From: Planctomycetota bacterium
GTDB lineage: Bacteria; Planctomycetota; Phycisphaerae; Phycisphaerales; UBA1924
Assembly (NCBI GenBank): GCA_003696725.1
Contig: RFGI01000057.1
Coordinates: 1 to 38,798, forward strand
Length of the DNA stretch: 38,798 nt
Direction: 5' to 3'
Position 1 is the stretch's first letter. Each line of letters opens with the position of its first letter. The notes under the pieces are model-generated. The model saw nothing but the letters and a program-made list of their open reading frames with translations. It had not been told where the DNA came from and searched no databases. The translations under genes and the position numbers were made by a program. Shown here piece after piece: positions 1 through 6,475 of this stretch.

Positions 1-37
1 CCGGGCATGCGCGGGCGTGAGACTTGGACACGGGTTG

Positions 38-43
38 TATGAT
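38..43 (+). promoter_or_regulatory. putative -10 box (TATGAT) of tRNA-Ala
   Basis: TATGAT lies nine bases before the tRNA 5' end, so transcription would start only a few bases upstream of the mature tRNA. No convincing -35 hexamer is visible at 16-18 bp. It fits the TANNNT pattern seen in front of many genes here. Confidence 0.45.
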
Positions 44-52
44 CTGAGCGTT

Positions 53-125
53 GGGGCGGTAGCTCAAGTGGGAGAGCGCCGGCTTTGCAAGCCGGAGGTT
101 GCCGGTTCGATCCCGGTCCGCTCCA
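53..125 (+). tRNA. tRNA-Ala (anticodon UGC)
   Basis: This is a complete 73-nt cloverleaf. The 7-bp acceptor stem pairs 53-59 with 118-124, with one G-U pair, and the discriminator is A125. The anticodon stem CCGGC/GCCGG (79-83, 91-95) encloses loop TTTGCAA with anticodon TGC at 86-88. The T-arm contains GGTTCGATCC. The 3' CCA is not encoded and would be added after transcription. Confidence 0.97.
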
Positions 126-323
126 TTGCGCGGGCTGATCCGTGTTGATGCGTTCGCTCGACCTGCCGGTGTCGCCACCGGCGTGGGCGCGGTTGATCGC
201 CCCGCGGTCGTGGTTGCTGGCGGCATCGGCGTTCGCGGTCTGAGCGCAGGGGCAGCGGGTGATGGGGGAGTCTGGACCACGTTGGCTTTGATGAAGACGC
301 GGGCGTCGGCGGCGGAGGTCATC

Positions 324-329
324 TAGACT
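324..329 (+). promoter_or_regulatory. putative -10 box (TAGACT) for the aminotransferase gene
   Basis: TAGACT, the hexamer recurring before genes in this window, lies 58 bases before the ATG at 388. It would give a leader of about 50 nt. The 126-387 interval otherwise shows no gene; open frames there cross the tRNA and resemble no protein. Confidence 0.35.
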
Positions 330-387
330 GGCCCCGATCGGGCCCGACGGACGGGCGCCGAGACTGCCAGGCCGGCTGAGGACGCCC

Positions 388-1557
388 ATGATCGACGACA
401 TCCCGCTCTCTCGCCCGGAGATCACGCAGGACGAGCTCGCCCTGGTCGACCTGGTGCTGCGATCGGACCGGCTCGCCGCCGGGCCAATGGTCGAGGAGTT
501 CGAGGCGTTGATCGCCCGGCGGACGGGTCGGCGCCATGCGGTGGCGGTCTCGTCGGGGACGGCGGGGCTGCATCTGGCGCTGCTGGCGTGCGGGATCGGG
601 CCGGGCGACGAGGTGGTGACGACGCCGTTCAGCTTCATCGCGTCGTCGAACTGCATCCTCTACACCGGGGCGACGCCGGTGTTCGTGGACATCGACCCGG
701 TGTCGCTGAACATGGACCCGGCGCGGGTCGAGTCGGCGATCACGCCCCGGACGCGCGCGATCCTGGCGGTCGAAGTGTTCGGGAACCCGGCGCACCTGGA
801 CGCGTGCCGGGCGCTGGCCGCCAAGCACGAAATCCCGTTGATCGAGGACGCCTGCGAGGGCCTGGGCGGGGCGTGGCGCGGGCGGGCGATCGGGTCGTTC
901 GGGCGCGTGGCGGTGTTCGGTTTTTATCCCAACAAGCAGATCACCACCGGCGAGGGTGGGATGATCGTGACCGACGACGACGCGATCGCCGACGCCTGTC
1001 GGTCGATGCGCAACCAGGGGCGGGCGCTGGAGCCGGCCGCCGCTCCGGGCGCGGCGCGGCTGGGGATGTCGTTCCGGCACGACCGGCTGGGGTTCAACTA
1101 CCGCATGTCGGACGTCAACGCGGCGCTCGGGGTCGGGCAGATGCGCCGGCTCGACGGGATCCTTGAGGCGCGCGACCTGGCGGCGCGCGAGTACATGCGC
1201 CTGTTGATGGACACGTCGGACATCATCCTGCCGACGGTCGACGGCGACACGCGGATGTCGTGGTTCGTGTTCGTGGTGCGGTTGGCCGACGAGTACACCG
1301 AGGAGGAACGCGACCGGATCATCGAGGGCCTGCGCCGGCACGACATCGGGGCGGCGGCGTACTTCCCGTGCATCCATCTGCAGCCGTTCTACCGGGCGCG
1401 GTTCGGGTTCGAGCCGGGGTCGTTCCCCATCGCGGAGCGGACGGCGTTGCGGACGATCGCCCTGCCGTTTTTTACGAGGATCAGTCGCCGGGAGATCGAC
1501 CTGGTATCGCAGACCCTCAAGCTGATGATCGGGCGCGAGAACATCAAGCGGTCGTAG
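388..1557 (+). CDS. DegT/DnrJ/EryC1/StrS family PLP aminotransferase
   Basis: The 389-residue protein belongs to the fold-type I PLP enzymes that transaminate keto-sugars, usually nucleotide-linked ones, for LPS, exopolysaccharide or glycan sugars. Visible marks are the cofactor-binding SSGTAGLHLAL stretch (residues 55-65), IEDACEG with Asp154, and FYPNKQITTGEGG with the likely Schiff-base lysine Lys183. The C-terminal half has the usual NYRMSDVNAALG motif. Length matches the family, typically 370-400 residues. GAGGA sits five bases before the ATG. It is not part of a visible sugar cluster, so the substrate cannot be named. It is flanked by tRNA-Ala and a lone pseudopilin gene. Confidence 0.93.
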   Translation: MIDDIPLSRPEITQDELALVDLVLRSDRLAAGPMVEEFEALIARRTGRRHAVAVSSGTAGLHLALLACGIGPGDEVVTTPFSFIASSNCILYTGATPVFVDIDPVSLNMDPARVESAITPRTRAILAVEVFGNPAHLDACRALAAKHEIPLIEDACEGLGGAWRGRAIGSFGRVAVFGFYPNKQITTGEGGMIVTDDDAIADACRSMRNQGRALEPAAAPGAARLGMSFRHDRLGFNYRMSDVNAALGVGQMRRLDGILEARDLAAREYMRLLMDTSDIILPTVDGDTRMSWFVFVVRLADEYTEEERDRIIEGLRRHDIGAAAYFPCIHLQPFYRARFGFEPGSFPIAERTALRTIALPFFTRISRREIDLVSQTLKLMIGRENIKRS

Positions 1558-1610
1558 GCGGCCCGGGTCCGGGAACCGGGCACAGTTTGCCGAGGCCGCG
1601 CAGGCCGAAC

Positions 1611-1628
1611 GCCGGCGCTCGCGCCGGC
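1611..1628 (+). terminator. GC-rich hairpin between aminotransferase and pseudopilin genes
   Basis: GCCGGCG and CGCCGGC form a perfect 7-bp stem around the tetraloop CTCG. A weaker 6-bp hairpin (1561-1566 with 1576-1581) lies just before it. Neither has a U-tract, so termination is only a guess. Confidence 0.3.
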
Positions 1629-1705
1629 CCGGGCCGGCGGCGTGCGCCGGCAGGGGGCCGCCGATAGGGCGTCCGTCGAACTCACGACCACGGAGGACGC
1701 CGACC

Positions 1706-2026
1706 ATGGGGCATGGAGCGCGACGGGCCCGACGGGGCTTCACGCTGGTGGAGCTCCTGCTGGTGATCACGATCATCGCGATCCTGGCGGCGGTGGCGAC
1801 GCCGCTGGTCGCGCAGCACATGGACAACGCGCAGCAGGCGGCGGCGGAGTCGAACTACAACGCGGCCGTCAAAGCCGTCCAGGTCTATTTCACGGAGAAC
1901 GGCGTGTACCCGCCGTCCCTGGACCCGAGCCTGTTCATGCACGACGACCTGCCGGTGATGCCGGCCGGGTACTCGCTGACGTACGACCCCGCCACGGGCG
2001 AGGTGACGCTGATCTCCCCGCCGTGA
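1706..2026 (+). CDS. type II secretion/type IV pilin-like pseudopilin (GspG-like)
   Basis: A 106-residue protein opens with a short basic leader and a class III signal, RRG/FTLVELLLV, where prepilin peptidase would cut after Gly11 and N-methylate Phe12. Glu at position 5 of the mature form is present. A hydrophobic helix of about 20 residues follows, then a small globular region (AVQVYFTENGVYPPS) typical of GspG-like minor or major pseudopilins. GGAGG lies nine bases before the ATG. No other secretion or pilus genes are adjacent, so it is an orphan here. Phycisphaerae carry many such stand-alone pilin-like genes; its machine is unknown. Confidence 0.88.
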   Translation: MGHGARRARRGFTLVELLLVITIIAILAAVATPLVAQHMDNAQQAAAESNYNAAVKAVQVYFTENGVYPPSLDPSLFMHDDLPVMPAGYSLTYDPATGEVTLISPP

Positions 2027-2049
2027 GCGTGCGGGCGCAGCGCGGGCAC

Positions 2050-2769
2050 TCAGCGCCGTCGGCGGCTCCACCCAGCAACGCAGCCGAGCAGCACGCACGC
2101 CGCGCCCGGCGACGGGATCGCACCGAACGAGATCGTCAGGCTGTTGGGCAGGATGATCTTGCCCCCGGCCGGCCCGGTGAAATCGAAGCGCGACACGATG
2201 TGGTGCGTCCCGGCGGCGAGTGAATCGCTGGAGTTGAGGCCCATCCCGCTGAAGGGCTGTGACCCTTGCAGGGTGAACGAGCCGAACGAGCCGAGGTTGG
2301 CGAGGTCCACCTCGGCGCTGTAGTCGATCGCGAAGACGTCGTTGGCCAAGGGCGTGGTGACGGCGCCGTCGGCGCTGGCCTTGAGCGTGGCCTTGGGGAT
2401 CGCGCCGTGCATCCAGTCGGCCTCGACGAGCAGCCCGCCGGAGACGGTCGTGCCGGGCGTCCTGTTCAGGGTGATCTCGATGTTCGTCAGATCGATCTGG
2501 AGCTTGCCGTTGACAAACGAAGTGACGACGATCGGCTTGGTCGGGTCGATGGGCGCCCCCTCATACTCGCCACCGGAGCCCCAGAAGCGCATGCCCTCGA
2601 TGGAGAACGAGTCGTCGGTGGTGTCGTTATCGGAATCGACAACGCGAAAGAACGTCCCGTCGGCGAGCTTGTGGCTGACCTTCACGTTCTTGATCTGAGC
2701 GGCGGCGGGCGCCGCAAGACAGGCGGCCGCGCAGCCGATCGCACAGACAGAGACAGATGACAATCGCAT
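2050..2769 (-). CDS. secreted PEP-CTERM-like sorting-signal protein
   Basis: The 239-residue protein has an N-terminal signal peptide (hydrophobic core SVCAIGCAAACLAA, predicted cut after APAAAQ). It ends with IPSPG, a hydrophobic stretch and SRRRR. That tail is the Phycisphaerae form of the PEP-CTERM anchor, processed by an exosortase-like system in related groups. The middle is beta-rich with a charged DSDNDTTDD patch, and no catalytic motif is visible. I start it at 2769 because GGGAGGA precedes that ATG at normal spacing; an upstream in-frame ATG at 2823 lacks this. A TATTCT hexamer at 2815-2820 (minus) may be its -10. It converges on the pseudopilin with a 23-bp gap. Function unknown. 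Confidence 0.82.
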   Translation of the reverse strand: MRLSSVSVCAIGCAAACLAAPAAAQIKNVKVSHKLADGTFFRVVDSDNDTTDDSFSIEGMRFWGSGGEYEGAPIDPTKPIVVTSFVNGKLQIDLTNIEITLNRTPGTTVSGGLLVEADWMHGAIPKATLKASADGAVTTPLANDVFAIDYSAEVDLANLGSFGSFTLQGSQPFSGMGLNSSDSLAAGTHHIVSRFDFTGPAGGKIILPNSLTISFGAIPSPGAACVLLGCVAGWSRRRR

Positions 2770-2922
2770 GGTGTGTTCCTCCCTCAGAAGGCGGTGTTCA
2801 CCCCGCCTCTGGCCAGAATACATGAAAACCGCACCAATCCTGACTGAAACAGGACGAATGACCCTTTTTGGGGAGGAGCAAGCCTTATCGCGCGAGGGAG
2901 AACACCTCAGGTCACATGCGAA

Positions 2923-3005
2923 TGGGCGGTGAGGGATTCGAACCCCCGAAGGCGTAAGCCAGCGGGTTTACAGCCCGCCCCGTTTGACCACTCCGGCAAC
3001 CGCCC
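2923..3005 (-). tRNA. tRNA-Tyr (anticodon GUA)
   Basis: An 83-nt class II tRNA with a long variable arm. Acceptor strand GGGCGGT (3005-2999) pairs with ACCGCCC (2930-2924), and the discriminator is A at 2923. The anticodon stem GCGGG/CCCGC encloses CTGTAAA, giving anticodon GTA (plus-strand 2969-2971). The T-loop is TTCGAAT. CCA is not encoded. It lies 37 bp downstream of tRNA-Ala(GGC) and is probably co-transcribed with it. Confidence 0.96.
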
Positions 3006-3042
3006 GCCGACCGCGCACGCCAAAGGCCCGCGGGCGGGGAAG

Positions 3043-3115
<73 letters not shown>

Positions 3116-3249
3116 AGGTTGTCGCCGCCCGAGAACCGGGCGCGGGCGGGAAGGCGAGGATAGCCGGGCCCATCGCGTGGTCAAGGCGGCCGGCCGCGCC
3201 TGGATATTCAGGGGCGCCCGGGATCGGGGCGTTTTCCGTATTTTTTTTC

Positions 3250-3394
3250 TGCGCGCGTTCGACCGGGAATAGGGCGGCCTGCGGCGCGGTTCTTCCGAAC
3301 GCCGGAGAGAGCCCGTCTCCCCGCTCTCTCCGGTCATCTTCGAGCCCCTTAGGGCCCGGCCGGCGACCCTCCCTCGCCTGGTCGGGCTCTTTTT
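3250..3394 (+). ncRNA. possible small RNA ending in an intrinsic terminator
   Basis: This gene-free stretch between tRNA-Ala and the CusF-like gene carries three ordered hairpins on the plus strand. GTTC/GAAC spans 3289-3300. A perfect 11-bp stem CCGGAGAGAGC (3302-3312) pairs with 3323-3333. A long hairpin GAGCCC (3342-3347) pairs with GGGCTC (3384-3389), followed by five T. An eight-T tract and TATTTT near 3239 could be the promoter region. No plus-strand gene ends here for the terminator to serve. The 5' end is a guess, and no RNA family is recognised. Confidence 0.35.
3342..3394 (+). terminator. intrinsic terminator-like hairpin with T5
   Basis: GAGCCC pairs with GGGCTC and directly precedes TTTTT (3390-3394). 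Inside, GGCGA (3362-3366) pairs with TCGCC (3374-3378) around a CCCTCCC loop. It points along the plus strand, although the nearest genes on both sides are on the minus strand. Confidence 0.5.
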
Positions 3395-3412
3395 CGTGTG
3401 TCGGGCGGCTGG

Positions 3413-3841
3413 TCACCCGCCCTCGCCGGGAGGGTCGATCGAGAGCCGGACGCCGGCCGGCAGCGGGGAAACACCGGTCACGACGACTTCGGCGGGGGTC
3501 AGCGTCGTCGCGTCGTAGGTCACGTCGAATGTGAGAGTGACCGCGTCGCCGACGGCCAGACCAGCCAGCGAAACACTGTCGTTCACGATCGGGAAGGGCA
3601 TGGCCATGGCGTCCATGCCAATGACCTCCCCGCCGCTCATGAAGGAGGGGATGGGCTCGTGGTGGACGATCAACTCCGCGGCGGGGCGCGCCGGGTCCGG
3701 CAGGCTGACGATCCGGCCGCGAACGGTGTAGGACGCGACGGGCGCCTCGGGCGCGGTCGGAGCGGGCGGTCCGCCGCAGCCGGCGACCAGCCCGACCACG
3801 GCGGCCATCAAAGCGGACGCCAGCCGAGCGGGCCCGGTCAC
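3413..3841 (-). CDS. copper-binding CusF-like lipoprotein
   Basis: A 142-residue lipoprotein. A short signal with one Arg leads into ASALMAAVVGLVAG, then the lipobox Cys (LVAGC), so it should be lipid-anchored. Residues 37-130 resemble the small beta-barrel of CusF/SCO-associated copper-binding proteins: YTVRGRIVSL, HHEPIPSFM, AMAMPFPI, LAVGDAVTLTFDV. The His and Met residues of HHEPIPSFM and AMAMPF are the usual copper ligands of that family. An insertion (SGGEVIGMD) separates the two Met motifs. The start is GTG at 3841, overlapping the upstream gene's TGA as GTGA, which implies translational coupling. Metal specificity is inferred from family only. Confidence 0.75.
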   Translation of the reverse strand: MTGPARLASALMAAVVGLVAGCGGPPAPTAPEAPVASYTVRGRIVSLPDPARPAAELIVHHEPIPSFMSGGEVIGMDAMAMPFPIVNDSVSLAGLAVGDAVTLTFDVTYDATTLTPAEVVVTGVSPLPAGVRLSIDPPGEGG

Positions 3842-4155
3842 TTGGGCGTGATCTGAATAAAGTCCGAGACGCTCTCGAGATCCCGCCGGAGGCTGGGCAG
3901 GTACGCCATGGTCCAAGCGGCGCCGGGCTCGGCCCGCGCCACCTGGGTGCGCGTGCGGCGGTTGGTCCAGGGCCGCTTGCCGCGGGAGCGCGTGACATTT
4001 GTCTTGGCCCGGTGGCGCTGCGTGCGGCGGAGGGCGGCCTTGATCTCCGGGTCCTGGCGCATCAGGCGTTCGATCGTCTGCCGCTGGTCCTCGCGGCGCG
4101 GCGGAGCCGAGACAGTGACGGTGATGGTCTGGGCCGGGGTGAGCGAATCGAGCAC
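3838..4155 (-). CDS. small basic protein of unknown function
   Basis: A 105-residue, strongly basic protein I do not recognise. A central stretch rich in Arg, Lys and Thr (TRSRGKRPWTNRRTRT) is preceded by a helix-like segment (RQTIERLMRQDPEIKAALRR). It has no signal peptide or membrane segment. I start it at GTG 4155 because GGAGG lies seven bases upstream; an in-frame ATG at 4233 has no ribosome binding site and lies upstream of a possible minus-strand -10 (TATCCT, 4203-4208). Its TGA overlaps the GTG of the copper-binding lipoprotein, so the two are one unit. The basic patch could bind nucleic acid; this is inference. Confidence 0.6.
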   Translation of the reverse strand: MLDSLTPAQTITVTVSAPPRREDQRQTIERLMRQDPEIKAALRRTQRHRAKTNVTRSRGKRPWTNRRTRTQVARAEPGAAWTMAYLPSLRRDLESVSDFIQITPK

Positions 4156-4249
4156 GGGGGCGCCTCCGGAGCCGGCTACCTGGGAATCGGGCCGAGCTGA
4201 GCAGGATAGCGGCGCCGGCGGGGCGCCGTCCACCCGCCGGGCCTGGCGA

Positions 4250-4255
4250 TAGACT
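4250..4255 (+). promoter_or_regulatory. putative leaderless -10 box (TAGACT) of the MEMO-family gene
   Basis: TAGACT ends six bases before the ATG at 4262. No Shine-Dalgarno is present, so transcription would start at or next to the start codon. Confidence 0.5.
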
Positions 4256-4261
4256 GCCCGT

Positions 4262-5629
4262 ATGACCCAGGAACCGACCCCCGCGCCCGGCCCGACGCCC
4301 GTCTTTGACCCGAGCGACCCCCGGCAGCAGAAACCGAAGTTGCGGCCGGTCCGTGGCTTCCCCGCCCAGCATCAGGATCAGCAGATGCTGGCCCTGGCCG
4401 ACGCCCAGCAGATCTCCGACCGCGTGGTGTTCACGACGCCGGCGGCGCAGGTCGTGCTGCCCCATTTCACCGGGGAGAAGGACCTCGACTCGATCGTCCG
4501 CGAGGTCGGGCAGGGCTTGACCCGGCCGTGGCTGGAGGCGTTCGTCGCCCAGCTCGAGGGCGCCGGGCTGATCGAAGGCAAAACCTTCACGGGCATGCTT
4601 GAGAAGTTGAAGCGGGACTTTGATTCCCGGGACGTCCTGCCGCCGGGCTCGTCGATCGCGTTCGCCGAGGCGATCGCCCAGGAGCACGCCGGGGAGCAAA
4701 CGCTCAGCGAGGAAGAGAAGACCGCGCGGGCGCCGGCGGCGCTGCGGACGCAGTTCGACCACTGGATCGACCAGGCGCTCAAAGACGCGGACGACCCGAG
4801 CCTGGACGACCTGCCGCGCGCGGTCGTGGCCCCGCACCTGGACTACGGGCGTGGGTGGCTGAACTTCGCCCATACCTACGGCCGGCTGCGCGTGGTGGAC
4901 ACGCCCGACCGGGTGATCGTCCTGGGCACGAATCACTTCGGGTTCGGCACGGGCGTCGTGGGGTGCGACAAGGGGTACGAGTCGCCGCTGGGCGTGATGC
5001 CGATGGACGCCGAGTTCAAAGACCGGCTCTGCCGGGCGCTGGGTGAGGAGGACGCCCGCCGGCTCTTCGAGCACCGCTACGACCACGAGCGCGAGCACTC
5101 GATCGAGCTTCAGATCCCCTGGCTCCAGCATGTCTTCGGGGAGGGGGGCGACCCGGCGCCGATGCCGGTGTTCGCCGCCCTCGTCCACGACCCCGCGCGC
5201 AACGCCGGGGAGTCCTACGACGGCGAGGGACTCGGGCTCCTGCCGTTCGTCGAGGGGCTCAAGCAGGCGATCGTGGAGTCGCCGGGGCGGACGCTGATCG
5301 TGGCGAGCGTGGATCTGAGCCACGTCGGCCCGCAGTTCGGGGATCAGGTGAAGATCGCCGATCTAGAAGACGAGGAGGCCACCGCGTTCCGGGAGAAGAC
5401 CATCCAGCACGACCGAGAGATGCTCCAGCTGGTGCTGGACCGCAAGCCGGAGGAACTGGTCGCGTCGATGGCTTGGATGCAAAACCCGACGCGGTGGTGC
5501 AGCGTCGGGGCGCTGGTGGCGACCCTCAAGACGGTCGAGCCGGAGTCGGTGCGGCTGTTGAACTACGCCGCCGCGGTGGACGCCCATGGCGCGGGGATGG
5601 TCTCCGCGTGCGCGATGGCCATGGCGTGA
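4262..5629 (+). CDS. MEMO-family protein (AmmeMemoRadiSam system protein B type) with N-terminal extension
   Basis: A 455-residue protein. Residues about 185-450 are the MEMO1 fold, related to LigB-type dioxygenases, with APHLDYG (His192), LGTNHFG (His225), ASVDLSHVG (His354) and RWCSVGA (Cys413). These match the three His and one Cys that define the MEMO metal site. The first 180 residues are an extra region with a winged-helix or PqqD-like look (LEAFVAQLEGAGLIEG near residue 100), so the protein is much longer than the usual 260-300 residues. The radical-SAM and AMMECR1 partners usual for this system are not next to it. Catalytic activity in this family is unsettled. The start codon follows TAGACT with no Shine-Dalgarno. 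Confidence 0.85.
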   Translation: MTQEPTPAPGPTPVFDPSDPRQQKPKLRPVRGFPAQHQDQQMLALADAQQISDRVVFTTPAAQVVLPHFTGEKDLDSIVREVGQGLTRPWLEAFVAQLEGAGLIEGKTFTGMLEKLKRDFDSRDVLPPGSSIAFAEAIAQEHAGEQTLSEEEKTARAPAALRTQFDHWIDQALKDADDPSLDDLPRAVVAPHLDYGRGWLNFAHTYGRLRVVDTPDRVIVLGTNHFGFGTGVVGCDKGYESPLGVMPMDAEFKDRLCRALGEEDARRLFEHRYDHEREHSIELQIPWLQHVFGEGGDPAPMPVFAALVHDPARNAGESYDGEGLGLLPFVEGLKQAIVESPGRTLIVASVDLSHVGPQFGDQVKIADLEDEEATAFREKTIQHDREMLQLVLDRKPEELVASMAWMQNPTRWCSVGALVATLKTVEPESVRLLNYAAAVDAHGAGMVSACAMAMA

Positions 5630-5639
5630 GCGCTCGGGT

Positions 5640-5966
5640 GTGACGCTCTCGGGGCTGGACGCGGCGCTGCTGTTCGGCGCGGGGGTGACGGCGCTGGGCG
5701 GGATCGGCGCCCTGGCGCTGGCGCGGACGGGCCGGGCGCGGATCCTGCCGATGCCCGGGGCGGCGGGCCTGAGCGCGCCGACCGCGGCGGTCATCGGCGT
5801 CACGCTGGCGCTGGTCGCCCACCAGCTGGCGGCGCCGGTGTTCGGGTGGTGGGGGCTGAAGGGCCCGATGGGGGCGCTGTTGGCCCTGGGCGTGGCGTCC
5901 TCGATCGGGTCGGTGTGGCTGGACCGCGTGGATCGCCGGCACGAGGACGGGGGCGCCGAGCCGTGA
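5640..5966 (+). CDS. small membrane protein of unknown function
   Basis: A 108-residue protein with three likely membrane helices (about residues 6-24, 42-60 and 68-84) and a charged C-terminus (DRVDRRHEDGG). I start it at GTG 5640, just after the MEMO stop, because the in-frame ATG at 5586 would lie inside the MEMO gene and add an Arg/Trp-rich non-membrane leader. No clear Shine-Dalgarno. Its stop overlaps the GTG of dtd (GTGA), so it is probably translated in one unit with the MEMO gene and dtd. I recognise no family. Confidence 0.6.
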   Translation: MTLSGLDAALLFGAGVTALGGIGALALARTGRARILPMPGAAGLSAPTAAVIGVTLALVAHQLAAPVFGWWGLKGPMGALLALGVASSIGSVWLDRVDRRHEDGGAEP

Positions 5967-6475
5967 TCGCGGTGGTCCAGCGCGTCGCGTCGGCGCGGGT
6001 CACGGCCGAGGGCGACACGGGGGCGCCGCACCTCGCGTCGATCGGGCTGGGGCTGGTCGCGCTGGTGTGCGCGGTCCAGGGGGACGGGCCGTCCGAGGCC
6101 GACTGGATCGCGGACAAGATCGCGGCCCTGCGCGTCTTTCAGGACGGAGACGGCAAGATGAACCGGTCGGTGCTGGACGTCGGCGGGGCCGTGCTGGTCG
6201 TCAGCCAGTTCACGCTCGCGGGGGAGCTGCGCAAGGGGACCCGGCCGAGCTTCACACGGGCGGCGGCGCCGGCGGTGGCCCGCCCGCTCGTCCAGCGCGT
6301 AGCCGATCGCCTGGCGCACGAGCACGGCGTGCCGGTATGGACGGGCGTGTTCGGGGCGGCCATGCGCGTCGAGCTGGTCAACGACGGCCCGGTGACGATC
6401 ATCCTCGACCGATCGGCTCGATCCAGCGCTGGGCGATCGGGAACCGCCGGCCCGTACCGAACGCCACGCTCGTGA
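5963..6475 (+). CDS. dtd: D-aminoacyl-tRNA deacylase
   Basis: A 170-residue protein that hydrolyses D-amino acids wrongly attached to tRNA, acting in the cytoplasm. It opens with the family's MIAVVQRVASARV, contains VVSQFTLAGELRKGTRPSF with the SQFTL motif, and ends its domain with NDGPVTIILD, the Gly-cisPro motif that excludes L-amino acids. Dtd normally stops at about 145-150 residues, just after that motif. Here the frame continues another 22 residues into sequence antisense to the 3' end of nadE, a 77-bp tail-to-tail overlap. The start is GTG 5963, overlapping the upstream TGA. Confidence 0.93.
   Translation: MIAVVQRVASARVTAEGDTGAPHLASIGLGLVALVCAVQGDGPSEADWIADKIAALRVFQDGDGKMNRSVLDVGGAVLVVSQFTLAGELRKGTRPSFTRAAAPAVARPLVQRVADRLAHEHGVPVWTGVFGAAMRVELVNDGPVTIILDRSARSSAGRSGTAGPYRTPRS

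Noticed and set aside
99-326. 75-codon plus-strand frame after tRNA-Ala
   Set aside because: Starts inside the tRNA, no ribosome binding site, Gly/Ala/Arg-rich only.
319-1827. 502-residue open frame on the minus strand
   Set aside because: It lies antisense to the aminotransferase gene and is Arg/Pro-rich low-complexity sequence, typical of shadow frames in GC-rich DNA.
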